From positions 39,810,001 through 39,874,000 of the forward strand of contig JARDYH010000005.1 in the NCBI GenBank assembly GCA_029215795.1: a DNA stretch of 64,000 nucleotides, written 5' to 3'. The stretch is from Anniella stebbinsi. Lineage: Eukaryota > Chordata > Lepidosauria > Squamata > Anniellidae. Under the pieces are notes generated by a model, which was not told where the DNA came from, did no database searches, and worked only from the letters and a program-made list of their open reading frames with translations. The translations under genes were made by a program, and so were the position numbers. Shown here piece by piece: positions 42,826 through 53,426 of this stretch. Numbering within the stretch: the stretch's first letter is position 1; the number at the start of each line of letters is the position of its first letter.

Positions 42826-42900
42826 GCCCTGCTTTAAGGTGCTACAAGACTCTACATTGGTTTTGTTGCAACAGTCTAACATGGCTAACTCTCTAGGATT
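42826..42900 (+). repeat. interspersed repeat (family R), copy 2
   Basis: TTAAGGTGCTACAAGACTCT and TGCAACAGTCTAACATGGC match the right part of 30165-30385. Confidence 0.5.
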
Positions 42901-43472
42901 TGAGAAGATAGAAGAGGGCAAGGCAAGCAGGGGGCATCGTTTCAATGTCCACTCTCTGAAATTGCCTGCCAGCAAAGTCTGCTACCAGAGGCAGCACTTT
43001 CTCATCTCTTTTGCCTCCAATTTGGCAACTTGGGGCAGCGGAGGCAGCAAACCCAGTGGCAGGGGGTGGGGACAGCAAATTTGGCCTAAGCCCCCAAGAT
43101 TCTAAGCAGCCATTTGTAGCGCAAGTCACAGTCCACAATGAGTGGAGAGGTTTAAATGCAACAAGAAGCTTCTGTTGAAAAGGTGTCTTTCAAGATGGGG
43201 GTGGGGGATCTAAAGTAGTCTTCACGTCTATACTACTTTGGCAATCCTGACAAAGTGGAAGATTTCATAGCAGCTTAATTAGAGAGGAAAGGCACATGAC
43301 GCTTATTAACTAATTATGAAGGGAAATCCCTGAAGCAGCTGTCTGTTGTCATGCAGAGTGCTCTTAACTAATGACTTTGAAAAGAGCAGTCCCAAAATTA
43401 ATTGTAAATTGTTTCCTTTTTTTTAAGACCCCCATTTATCCCCACGCTTTTTTGGGAGGAATACATACACAG
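42901..43472. other. non-coding; candidate conserved element at 43225-43420
   Basis: 43225-43420 contains AGCAGCTTAATTAGAGAGG, TATTAACTAATTATGAAGG and several other TAAT homeodomain-type motifs without any repeat signature. Inferred candidate regulatory DNA only. Confidence 0.3.
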
Positions 43473-43973
43473 GGATGGTTCAGATGATACGATAATCAAC
43501 AGGGTGGGTTGGGGGAGAGGCAACCGTCTGTTGTGTAGATTATTGTGCCATGGGGGGACACAACAAACACACAACTCACAGTACATTATTTTCTCGATTT
43601 AAACAATTGAGAAAAACAATGGGCTGCTCAGTTGCTTATCTCGGCACCCGTTGATTAAAATGTCATGTGACAGGCCCTGTTGTGGAAGCCCCCTTGTTGA
43701 GTGTACTATTCTGGCAGATCATAGAGTTCTCCAACAGGAGCAGCCAAAAGCACCTGGCCCCGCCTATACAGCTGGCAGAATGTCCAGTGTATGATGGGAT
43801 AGGGCCGGGAGGACTGAGGGAGGGAGGAGCACCAGTAGCCCAGAAGGCTGCCGGGAGTTTCAGCCGCGTGATGGGGGAGGGGCAACATGTCATGTGGAGA
43901 GCACCAGGAAAATAATGCACAGGGAGTGTGCTGTTCCCCCCCCCCCCCGTTGCCTAATATGTTGTCCGAACAC
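43473..43973. mobile_element. foldback MITE (family D), copy
   Basis: Left TGGTTCAGATGATACGATAA and right GCCTAATATGTTGTCCGAAC are inverse-type ends. The inside has GCTGCTCAGTTGCTTATC and a second terminus-like AAAATGTCATGTGACAGGCC at 43657-43676. A C-run lies near the right end. Confidence 0.55.
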
Positions 43974-44057
43974 GAACACACACACACACACCGTCATCAG
44001 ATGAGTGTTTTATTGCACACCAGTTGTTGGGCATTCACGAATTTTCGCAGGTCCCTC

Positions 44058-44430
44058 TCATGACGTCACCTGCGTCCCGCACACCTCCTGCCCCTTCTAG
44101 CCTTTTTCATGTGACAAAAAACCACCCTAGTAAGTCCGACTTATTTTTTGAGACAGAAGTTGCCGCTAGCTCCCCCGCCTCTTCCGCACAGGCATCCGGG
44201 CTCCTCGGGGGTCATTGCCATCGCGACTAGCCCCAACGAGACCAGAGGCCGCGCGGAAGAGGTGGGGGAGGGCCGATTACGTCACTTCCGGATCCGGCCC
44301 TCCCCTGCCTCTTCCGCGCGGCTGCTGGCCTTACGAGCCCAGCGGCGGGGGACCCAGCAGCGGCGGGGGACCTGGGGGGGCGGCGGACCCGGCGAGGGCA
44401 GCAGCGGCAGCGAACCTGGTAGGTCCGGGC
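44058..44430 (+). promoter_or_regulatory. CpG-rich segment with CRE and ETS-like sites
   Basis: A full CRE palindrome TGACGTCA lies at 44061-44068. A second composite site, TTACGTCACTTCCGG (CRE-like followed by an ETS/GABP-type ACTTCCGG), lies at 44277-44291. CpG density from 44160 to 44420 is far above the window average. Such site pairs are typical of CpG-island promoters. A good splice-donor-like CTG/GTAGGT is at 44416-44422. No coding exon or supported transcript is visible, so the promoter role is inference; a CpG-rich transposon could give the same look. Confidence 0.4.
44249..44321. repeat. 27-bp inverted repeat enclosing CRE/ETS site
   Basis: 44249-44275 (CCGCGCGGAAGAGG...) pairs with 44295-44321 (...CCTCTTCCGCGCGG) with 2 mismatches in 27. 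The 19-nt loop holds exactly the ACGTCACTTCCGG composite site. Confidence 0.9.
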
Positions 44431-44439
44431 TGATGTTTT

Positions 44440-44584
44440 TTGGGGGTGGGTGGCTTGGTGGGGGGGTTGTTTTGGGTGGGGGGGTGGCTTGGGGGGGTTG
44501 TTTGGGGGGGGTAGCTTGGTGGGGGGTTTGTTTTGGGTGGCGGGGGGGGACCGGGATTTTGGGTTCCAAAATCTGGTCACCCTA
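44440..44584. repeat. G-rich minisatellite ending in a hAT-like terminus
   Basis: Three units beginning TGGCTTGG, TGGCTTGG and TAGCTTGG (44451, 44485, 44512), each followed by G-runs and TTGTTTTGGG. Strong G-quadruplex potential on the plus strand. The right edge, CCAAAATCTGGTCACCCTA, is the same type of end as family A, so this may be the right part of a larger hAT-like element whose left end I could not place. Confidence 0.65.
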
Positions 44585-44589
44585 CAAAA

Positions 44590-45640
44590 TTCACCACTAT
44601 GAAGTGACTCAAGCTCCTGAAAGTCAGTATGAAATTCTCATTGTGGCCCACTAGTTCTTTTCGCCCTCCTAGGCTCTTCCGCACCCCTGGTTCATGCCTG
44701 GGAAGCCATGCCTCCTCAACCCTAACCCTAACCTCAGAATACAACATCTGGGGGCCCGTTAATTCCTTCTGGCCCTTTAAGGATCTTCCGCATCCCCGGT
44801 TCATGTATGGGAAGCCATGCCTCTTCAAACCTAACCCCACTGAGACGTGACTCCTGCTATGAAAAGTCAGTATTCAACATCTTCTGGTGGCCCACTTATT
44901 CTTTCTGGCTCTCCTAGGCTCTAACGCAACCCCAGTTCATGCCTGGGAAGCCACGCCTTCTCAGCCCTAACCCCTACCTCAGAATACAAGAACTGGTGGC
45001 CCATTAATTCTTTATGGCCCTCCTAGGAGCTTATGCATCCCAGGTTCTTGCCTGGGAAGCCATGCCTCCTCAACCCTAACCCTAACTTGAGAATTTACCC
45101 TAAACCTAATTTACCACTGAGACGTCCCTCCACCCATGCAAGATCGGTATAGAAGCAGTTAGTCTGGCCTTCCAAGGCTCTTCTGTATCCCCGGTTTGTG
45201 CCCGGTGACTTGTGCCTTCTCAATACTAACCCTAATTTAACACAGAAACTTCCATCCAGGCATTCAAAGTCAGTCTAGAAGCAGTCCTGGTGGCCCACTC
45301 AGTTAGACTGGCCTTCCTAGGCTCTTCCGTGGCCCCAGCTCCTGCCCGGAGACTCATACTTCCTCAACCCTAGCCTTAACCTGAGGATTTCTCTAACCCT
45401 AATTTGCCACTCAGACATCCCTCCAGCGACTCAAAGTCAGTATGTAAGTAGGCCTGGTGGCCCCCTCAGTTAGTCTGGTCCTCCTAGGCACTTCCGTGGC
45501 CCTGGTTCCTGCCCGGTGAAACATACCTTCTCAACCTCAACCTTAATTTACCACAAAACTTCCCTCGAGCCCCTCAAAGTCAGTATGGAAGAAGTCCTAC
45601 TCGCCCACTCAATTAGTCCGGGTCATGCTGCTAGCTATTT
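44590..45640. repeat. degenerate satellite with CCCTAA-rich units
   Basis: About eight units of 110-170 bp. Each has a GGCCCACT/GTTAGTCTGG block, CCTCCTAGGCTCTTCCG, a GGTTCATGCCTGGGAAGCC-type block and CCTCAACCCTAACCCTAA. Unit starts are near 44645, 44754, 44889, 44999, 45163, 45290, 45460 and 45602. Some units carry an extra segment (GAGACGTCCCTCC, CAAAGTCAGTATGGAAG), which explains the length difference. Telomere-like CCCTAACCCTAA occurs at 44720 and 45074, with decayed versions elsewhere. Confidence 0.85.
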
Positions 45641-45713
45641 TCCTCCCCTGATGGTAAGTAACCCTCTAGGTAATAAGCACCAGGAACCTATTATTTTGAA
45701 GAAAGAAAGAACT

Positions 45714-45868
45714 TTGGCTAGGTCTACACTACTACTTTACAGTGGTATTGAAATGCACTGATAACTGTTGGGGCACAATCCATACTCCATATACCGCTTT
45801 CATAGTTTTATTTCCTGCTTTTTATTCCACATCCGTAATCATTTTACGCAAGGTGTAGATCTGCCCCT
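45714..45868. mobile_element. palindromic MITE (family E), copy 4
   Basis: GGCTAGGTCTACACTACTAC at the left and AAGGTGTAGATCTGCC at the right. The centre has AATGCACTGATAACTGTTGG. The arms are worn. Confidence 0.7.
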
Positions 45869-46148
45869 GTGTATTAAAATAGGTACAGTTACATGATACA
45901 TTCTCAAGATCTTTCTTGAGCCTAGTAGCTTTGGGGAGTTTTCTATACTATAAATGTTCTCTGAAGATAAGCTTAAAGGCATTCCATGGGAATCAGAGCA
46001 GCCAGAGAACCTTGCAATGGCAAGTAGTTTTGCAAAGGTAACAGTCAAGGCTTTTGATACAGACACCTAGAACGAAATAGAGAAAAGTGCAGAGCACAAG
46101 ATTGCCATGAAAGGCAGTGCCATTCTTGTTTCCACTTCAGCTGCAAGC
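45869..46148. other. no recognised feature
   Basis: Short non-coding stretch. Confidence 0.4.
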
Positions 46149-46156
46149 CTTCTGCT

Positions 46157-46350
46157 TAGGGTGACCATATGAAAAGGAGGACAGGCTCCTCTATCTTTAA
46201 CAGCTGTATAGGAAAAGGAATTTCAGCAGGTGTCATTTACATGCATGCAGCACCTGGTGAAATTCCCTCTTCATCACAACAGTTAAAGCTGCAGGAGCCC
46301 TGCCCTCTTTTCTATCTGGTCACTGTCTTCCTTTTCATGTGGTCACCCTA
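46157..46350 (-). mobile_element. hAT-like MITE (family A), copy 4, internal deletion
   Basis: 194 bp with ends TAGGGTGACCATATGAAAAG and CTTTTCATGTGGTCACCCTA, flanked by a perfect 8-bp duplication CTTCTGCT (46149-46156 and 46351-46358). Most of the second arm is deleted after the central TATCTGGTCACTG. The clean target site shows the deletion happened before insertion or left the ends intact. Confidence 0.92.
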
Positions 46351-46496
46351 CTTCTGCTTCTCATAGTGACCCGCTTGCTCATAAGCATCTGATGTGTCAA
46401 TAGTAGCATGTTGTATCTGTCATTGCTATTCATACCACAGAAACCTATTGGAGAACCTTGTGGCTGACAAAAACTGAAATGGCTTAATACAGTCTT

Positions 46497-46600
46497 CTAC
46501 CAACCCGAAGACCCTCCAGCTGTGAAGGACGACAACTCCCAATATGTGAGAATTGTAGTTCAAAACAGCTGGAGGCCACCAGGTTGGGGGAGGTTGGCTT
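46497..46600. repeat. foldback repeat family F
   Basis: CTACCAACCCGAAGACCCTC and CAGCTGTGAAGGACGACAAC pair with GAATTGTAGTTCAAAACAGC and TGGAGGCCACCAGGTTGGG. Confidence 0.65.
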
Positions 46601-47082
46601 AGTAGGTCTTTTTGGGAGTGGGGATTGTCTCTCAATATGTCAACACCTATAGAACTAACTTTTAATAGTGTGGTTACTCAGAAGCTTTTTTAAAAAGTCT
46701 AATACAGCAAACTGGAAATAAGTGCTCCGCAACCCTATGCTCTCTTCTGAGGGCTTACTTCTATTTACTCAAAAGTAAGTCTCTCTCTCTTCAATGGGGT
46801 TTACTCAAAGGTAAGCATGCATTTTAGTATGACGGATGTAAATGTAGTTGAAATCAATGGGATTTACTCTTAAGGGAACAGCAGATCTCTATTTTGGTCC
46901 CCTCTATAAGAATTCGGTTTGGCTACCTCAGATAACCAATTTCATGTTGTGACAGGGAAGCAGATTGTTGTTTAATTTCTTTTTATGGTATTTTTTTCTC
47001 TTTGGGAGGGGGAGAGGTGCTTATAGGGTTATCTGTCTTGGATGCCAAATGACTTGAACAGCCTTGGGTACCATGTATTGCG
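46601..47082. other. non-coding; family P copy
   Basis: A family P palindrome lies at 46725-46865 (TTCTGAGGGCTTACTTCTAT, ATGGGGTTTACTCAAAGG). The rest is unassigned. Confidence 0.4.
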
Positions 47083-47139
47083 ACAGGGAACCATTTGCTG
47101 CTTTGCCTCAGGCAGCAAAATGTGTTGGACCAGCCCTGG
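47083..47139. mobile_element. hAT (Charlie-like) 3' end
   Basis: TGCTTTGCCTCAGGCAGCAA and GTTGGACCAGCCCTGG match the right end of CAGGGCCGGCCC-type hAT elements. A similar end lies at 47033-47070. Left ends are not identified. Confidence 0.45.
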
Positions 47140-47426
47140 TGAGGAAGACAAATGGTGCATCTCGCTATGGACACCGAAAGTGTTCTTGGGCGCTTGGACC
47201 ATATTCTCTAAACCCTTCTGTGACATGAGGAGCTAAAACATACAGGAGCGCAATGACACAATTCACAAGCCTATCGAGGTTGGAGTGCGGAAATATTTGC
47301 AAGAACTGGGCACAGCATCTGCAACAAATAGCAACCAGATATTTGTTCTTTAAACGCTCGTGAGTGGCATTGGGTCTGAAACAAGCATGGGGAGCCTTCT
47401 GACTACATGATCCCATCAGCAGTCAA

Positions 47427-47745
47427 AGGGCTTTATCACACCTACTATTTTCTCCCCGGCTTGCTTCTGCGGGTTCCCCCTCCATTTCCTATGCGAGTCT
47501 AGCGTTTTGAATCACATGTGGTCGGTATTGCTACGATACTTCAGCTTGGCCTGTTGAACTTTGCCTGTTTCGGACTTTGCCCGTTCAGGTATAAATCGAA
47601 ACAGAAACTAAAACTGCAACCTCAGGGCGGGAGAGTAGCAGGACAGGGACGTCATGCGAGTCCAGCGCTGAAGAAGTGGAGCAAAGTCATGGCAGTTGTG
47701 CTTAAAACCGCCCGTGTGATAACAACCAAAGTCCCTTGCCATTGC
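47427..47745. mobile_element. possible foldback MITE
   Basis: AGGGCTTTATCACACC at the left and GTGTGATAACAACCAAAGTC at the right are imperfect inverse partners. GCGAGTC.AGCG occurs in both halves (47494 and 47657). CpG content is raised. Weak evidence. Confidence 0.4.
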
Positions 47746-48410
47746 TGCCTGTAAGTATGTCTAGGATTCTGTTCCCAACCTATTAGTAAAATGGCATAAT
47801 TAGGGACTGTTTCAGTCATGCAATTTATAATTTACGGTCAAAAATCAGCAGGGAAAAACCCTAAATAGTTTGATTTGGAGAATTAAGGCGAGAGTGGTGA
47901 GGAGAATAGGCTGGGGAAGATGTCCTGAGTCACCATATGTGGTGTTTTGGGGTGGGGTGGGGTGTTTTGTTTTTTGTATTTTTGTAATATGTATATATAC
48001 ACACCATGGAACTCAATCCACCAGTCAACAAACAGATCAGTTTGTAACCATAATTAATAGATTTCCCTGTGGTCTGTAATAATCCCTCGCGGAACAGCAC
48101 AGCCTCTGTTTTTGCTTAGGTATATTAGAAAGCTTCGGGGCTGTTTCAGACAGAGGCTTTTTCATGAGACCCATTCATTCAACACCTTTATAAGGGTTGT
48201 GGTCATAGGGAGGGGGCAAGTTTACACAGATGCTAGTGTCCCCGGGAACTGCTAGCAGGTGCCTCCTAACTTTTCATAGACCACCCTCACACTGAAGGGA
48301 TTCTTTTGACTTTGAGCCTGTTTGAGTTACATGGCGGTGGTCTTTTCACCTCTTGCACAGCCGGTGATTTATGACCTCCTTGTTGATAATGCTGCAGAAC
48401 AGAGAGGGGG
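47746..48410. other. no recognised feature
   Basis: Non-coding sequence with a GGGGTGGGGTGGGGTG tract at 47948. Confidence 0.4.
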
Positions 48411-48415
48411 GGAGG

Positions 48416-48449
<34 letters not shown>
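48411..48449. repeat. GA microsatellite
   Basis: Nearly pure (GA)n with one AAAG interruption. Confidence 0.95.
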
Positions 48450-48724
48450 CAGATGCTGTTAGCAAAGCAGACAGGTTTCAGAATGCCTTTTAAGCATCAG
48501 GGATTCGACAATGGCAGTTTCACACACTCAAAAGGCTGGTGTGTGTGCATGTGCATGTGTGTGTGTTTGCATGTACAAAAAGAACAGAAATATATGAAAT
48601 CCACTCACATAATTAAATACTGCTGGGAAGGGTGTTTTCCCTGAGCAAAAAATACTAGCCTTTCTTTTTCAGAATTCAGTTGTAGATGTGTCATAAGTGC
48701 ACTCAAACAGGAGGGGTATGAGAT

Positions 48725-48776
<52 letters not shown>

Positions 48777-48777
48777 A
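48725..48777. repeat. compound TC-AC microsatellite
   Basis: (TC)n directly followed by (AC)n. A shorter GT/GCAT tract lies at 48537-48570. Confidence 0.95.
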
Positions 48778-49038
48778 GAGGATCATTCCTTCCTGTCAGT
48801 CAGTTTTGCAAACCACAGCTGCAAAATCAAATATACACTTTCATCTCTCATGCAAAAGCCAAACTTTGATGGGTTCTCAGAGATCAAGGATTTGCTGCAC
48901 TACTGTGTGTGAACTTCAGGGACATCACATTATGAGGAAAACACAAGACTCCCAATCCCATGTAGTCCTCACAAATTAACATGAAGATTAGGGGAGCGGA
49001 GAGTTGCAGCAATAAACCTGGCTGGTAAGGGGAACCTC
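48778..49038. other. no recognised feature
   Basis: Non-coding sequence. Confidence 0.4.
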
Positions 49039-49041
49039 TGG

Positions 49042-49704
49042 GGGGCCATCTACACCAACCACTTATTCCAGAATAGTATTGAGGCCACATGATGTTCACC
49101 TACTCCCATGGTGATCTCTGGACAATCACTCAGTTTTTCTGGAATATCGCTGACTGGATTTTTCACAGCTTTTCCAGCTCTCTTGCTACAATCCCGACGT
49201 CCACGGCTGGTGTGGGCCCCCCTTCCTGAAGCTGTTGCTGTTGGGCACTAGTTCCTGGCTCTGCGAACAGCCAACCCGCTGTCAGGGGCATGTCAAGTGG
49301 TTTCGGATGTGTGTGGGAGTGGGCAACCACCATTTTCGGCACATGTTTTGATTGGTTATCCGCATGTTTTGGCACCGACAGTTAGTAAAAAAATGTAAAC
49401 ACAAACATATCTTTGCGCAGCATCGCATATTCAATGGCGTTCCTATCCACCCCTGTGTTATTGTGCATATGTGCAATTGCGCATCCCTCCGGAGTCATAA
49501 AAAAAACCCAGCCACGTAGCCACGTCATTTCTGCCAATCCACATGCGTAAGCCACTTAAGCGGCTACACGTGCTCCCGCAACAACACTCCCTATCATTGC
49601 AGGAAAATTCCCTCGTGTGCCCCATGAGTAACGACCGCAGGAAGCGGGAAAACTCATGTTCATCCCTCCTCCCTTTCAAAAGAGCTGTAGGTGTAGATGA
49701 GCCC
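49042..49704. mobile_element. Harbinger-like MITE (family I)
   Basis: Left end GGGGCCATCTACACC and right end GGTGTAGATGAGCCC are inverse complements with small differences. TGG flanks both sides, a possible 3-bp duplication. 663 bp, with more CpG than its flanks (GCACATGCG, CGTAAGCCACTTAAGCGG). No transposase. Confidence 0.6.
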
Positions 49705-51949
49705 TGGGAATGGGGCATTTGCAGAGAAGGATCAGAGACTGCAGGCGTGGTTAGGCCCTCTCTCCCTCCTGTCCACTAATTCTTCTCTCCAATTGCTAAG
49801 AAGGGTAGCTCTGCCCTCAGTGTGATCAGGATAACTAACAGCTGCTAGTTGTATTTAGGACCCCCCACCATGCGATTCAGAAAGCATACATGAAGGGCAG
49901 CAAATATCTATAGATATATCTGTGAGCATCCCATATCTTCTCACAATAAAGTGTTTGGTCCACACTACCTGCTGAAGTGTCTTATTTTAGATGGCATTTC
50001 ACAGTTCATGAGTCAACACATCATATACTCTTCAAAATACAGAAGCCAGAAATTGACTCAATATTTCGGTGGTTACCAGACTCATGCAGAGATTATATCA
50101 GCTCCTCTGACTTTTAATTGTTGCTAGGGCTACACTTTTATCAGTATCCAATCATCTCTGACCTGCTTTTCCACAGTATGTTATTTAATTAAAATATTTC
50201 TTCACTGCACTTCAACATTCATTCTAGGGTGGTTAATTATAAATAATAAAAATACAATATATGGCAAAAAGAGATGACCTCCAGAGAAGAGTGCATTTAC
50301 CAGACACAAATCAATCTGGGCTTGGACAACCATGGAAATTCTAGAGCTTACACATGCTGATGAGCACTGTCCTCTGGGGATAACTTCTCCTCCACAGACA
50401 CCCTTGCCTGCCCTGCTTACATATGTTGGATAACAGGAACAACTCTGTATGCTTCCAGACACTAGGGGGTGAGAGAGACTGCTCTGCAGCTTGATCAGTT
50501 CCTATTTCCTGCTCCTTCCCCTTCCTCTTCCTCCTTTCTTCCTCTGCCTCTGCAACAAGTGTCATGCGGACTTTCTAGAAAGGAAGCAATTAACCGTATC
50601 TCATGCCTTCGCTCACTTGCACTCATGCACCCAGCTTTAGGGGTGCTTGTAGTTAAACAGTGTTAGATAGCCTTCCTTGATGATGTGTAGAAAAGCACTA
50701 ATAAAGTAAGTTGATTTGAACTTTTAAATTGACTCCAGCCTGCATTTATTGCCTACAATACTAAATGCTGTGTTGCCACACTTTCTCTGTATAAAGCAAC
50801 TCTGCTGAAAGTCACGCCGGACTTTCCAACAACATATACCCTACCTCCTTTCATCATACATGCCTAATGTATTCCAGTTCTCCTTCCACTCCAATAGAGT
50901 TCTCTTTGCCTAATCATTTTTATACAATAAAAACAATAACAATTAGTAAGCAAGAGGAATTGATCATGCAAGCTACTACCTATAATAATAAAAGAGGATG
51001 TGTGGCTGGCAGCTGTCTGAAAATCAGTACCATCATACCAGGACCAAGAAACCTAGACACCTGATATGTGGCATGCATACTAAGGGGACCCTATTTACAG
51101 TCCATTTAGCCCAAGGGAGATCAGTGGAAGAAGGGACAGAGTTTTATGCCTCCCCCGCAGTCCCCACTGGAGGAATCAGTTGTAAAAACTGGAGAGGAAT
51201 CAGTTGTGCATAAAGGAATGAAGTGGATTTTTTACATTTCCTCCCCCTTGTCCAGAGAGAAGGAAAGAGGCTCAAATGTGTTGGCTGTGCCCATTTGCTG
51301 GGTCGACTAGCCAGATTCTCTGGAGCCTGTTAACATGACTTCCCCCTCCCTCCCCAGCCATGCTACTATCTTCCAACACTTCCCCCCTTGCTTCCCAGCT
51401 ATACACCTGTGTTGCACATGTTTGGGAATGGCATGGGTTATGCCCACCTGGTAAGCTTCCAAGCCAGCTTTGCAAAGCTGTATTCCAACTGGTGCCAGAA
51501 ACTTTCAGATACACTCAATAAGTCCAAAGGGCGTGAAAGAAGATGAAAAGGAACCTTCCTTAGCTCCTGAGCCAGCTAATGCCCCCCTACCCCGGCTGTG
51601 TGTTTTAAATTACAATCTAGCCTGCTCACTTTGTATCGCCATGGCACGCAGGCACACACCAGAGCCTTGGGGCTCCACCAGATGCCACTTTCCCAAAATA
51701 TCACAATTACAGAGATCTTTCAGGCAAGCCCTTTCCTTCTTTCCCTTCCAGACGGAGGCTCTTGGTTTGATAGTAAGATGTTTCCCCTGTTTTCAGCAGG
51801 AATTCTGAACTGCTAAGAATGGTAGCTCTTTCCTTTCTTCTTATTTTTTGTAATGCACAGTTGCTGAAGGAGTTTGTTATTCTGTTAGAGTTGGAAGAAG
51901 TCAGGGAAAGAATGGTCCAGGGTTTAGGTTATGAATCTAGTCCTTAAGG
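49705..51949. other. no recognised gene or repeat
   Basis: Long non-coding stretch. Overlapping short frames (50202-50565, 50867-51213, 51272-51816) lack recognisable domains. AT-rich near 50170-50260 and 50880-51000. Confidence 0.35.
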
Positions 51950-52320
51950 GTATTTTACACAAAGCATTTATGGTGCACTTGCGATTGCCCACTCATGGAA
52001 GTTCGCGGGACTTTTTTATGAGGTCGTCAACTTCCATATGCCTCTCTTGTCATTTTTTAGGTTTATTCCAACATTTTAAAAATCACGGAAGATGTAGTAA
52101 CAAATAAAACCAGCCAAAAACTGCCCTCGAAGAGGTGTAATTTAAGAATTGCGCCTTATTTTAGAAATTTGCAGCACCATCTACTGACTGTAAAAGGAAA
52201 CTTATGGAATGTGCCCACAAAGGAACCGGGAAAAATGGGGGGGGGGGGAGTGCATATATTGTGCCCATTGTAAACCTGCAAAGACGCTGGAAGAGGAAGC
52301 CCCGGTAAGGCTGTGGGATT
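51950..52320 (+). repeat. family J-like repeat, diverged
   Basis: GCCCACTCATGGAAGTTCGC, GAGGTCGTCAACTTCC, CAGCACCATCTACTGAC and AAGCCCCGGTAAGGCTGTGG follow the family J order seen at 17743 and 37528. A G-run lies at about 52240. Confidence 0.45.
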
Positions 52321-53292
52321 TTTCCTTAATATAAAGGAGCTCTACAACTGCAATACTTCCCAGTTTCTAGTCTGATCTTGCCAAGTCCCTGATACTTCAA
52401 ATCTACATTTTTATACCACCCATATTATTTAAGTGGGCCCAGGCTATCTCAAATTGTCCAAGATGAGAAGCAATATATTTAAGAGGCAAGTACTACACAA
52501 CCGTATAATACCCAACAGATAAACATTTTTTAAAAGCCACACTTCCGCTCCTATAACAGCTTAACTCCCCCAAAATTATCCCAGGTAGAGAAATAGTTCA
52601 GACACCGTTCAGTTTTGGGCTTTGGTGAATCACCAGGGGGAACAAGTCCGCAGCTCAGGAAGCAAGGCTGATTGGTTGCTTTCCTGAACGTTTGAATGCT
52701 CACTAACAAGAAAAAAGCCACCCTGCTCTTGAAAAGCTAGTATATCAGGCAAAAGGGACCTCATCGAGCCTAGCCTTCTTTCTGGCTAATTTTCGATGTG
52801 CAGGAAAACATTCAAACATGTAATTCCAAATTGGTAGAGAGAGTCCCAACAGAGTTGTATCATATGCTTTTTCTGCATGCATAGGCTAGCTTCCCGTCAT
52901 CGAGAAGGCGCCAACCTTGCTCTATAGTATTGTTAAATAAGAGCTCCCAGCCAATGTGAGAGCGATCACAATGGGACATACAGGAGAGGAAATCTTTTAG
53001 ATACAGTGTTTGTCTACCTACAGCACTGGAATAGTGTCTTTCTAGTGCTGCAACAGCATGGCACATACCGTGCAATCCTATACATGCCTACTAGAAGTAA
53101 GATTCATTGAATTCAATGGGACATACTGCCAGTTCAATGGGCACAAGATTGCATTTTTAGTTACTTTTTTGCAGGCACTGCAGTTGAGAGGTACACCCTT
53201 TTCTATTTAAATATTTATCAGCTTTTAGGTTCACATCATTGATGTTTCTGTGCTTGCAAGCAGCATCTGTATGGGAATAAAGCACTTTTCCT
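52321..53292. other. non-coding; family P copy
   Basis: A family P palindrome lies at 53068-53155 (CGTGCAATCCTATACATGCC, TTGAATTCAATGGGACATAC). Otherwise unassigned. Confidence 0.4.
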
Positions 53293-53293
53293 G

Positions 53294-53424
53294 GGCCAGA
53301 TCTACACCAAGCAGAATAAAACACTTTGAAAACATTTTGAAAACTGTATATGGAGTGTGTCATGGGCCACAACAGTTATCAAAACTGTTATAAACCGTTT
53401 TAAAGCAGTAGTGTAGATCCTGCC
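53294..53424. mobile_element. palindromic MITE (family E), copy 5
   Basis: GGCCAGATCTACACCAAGC to AGTAGTGTAGATCCTGCC, flanked by CTG on both sides (a possible 3-bp duplication). The centre is GGGCCACAACAGTTATC. Confidence 0.8.
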
Positions 53425-53426
53425 CT

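Noticed and set aside
44413..44430. Splice donor of a first exon (CTG/GTAGGT)
   Set aside because: A single donor-like match is weak evidence; no coding frame or acceptor partner is visible, so I left it as part of the CpG-rich feature only.
44148..44654. 168-codon Gly/Trp-rich plus-strand frame and Pro-rich minus frames
   Set aside because: They follow from the G-rich minisatellite and CpG-rich sequence; composition is low complexity and there is no domain.
44717..45090. True telomere end
   Set aside because: Only two CCCTAA units occur in a row within longer diverged satellite units, and ordinary sequence continues for 19 kb beyond.
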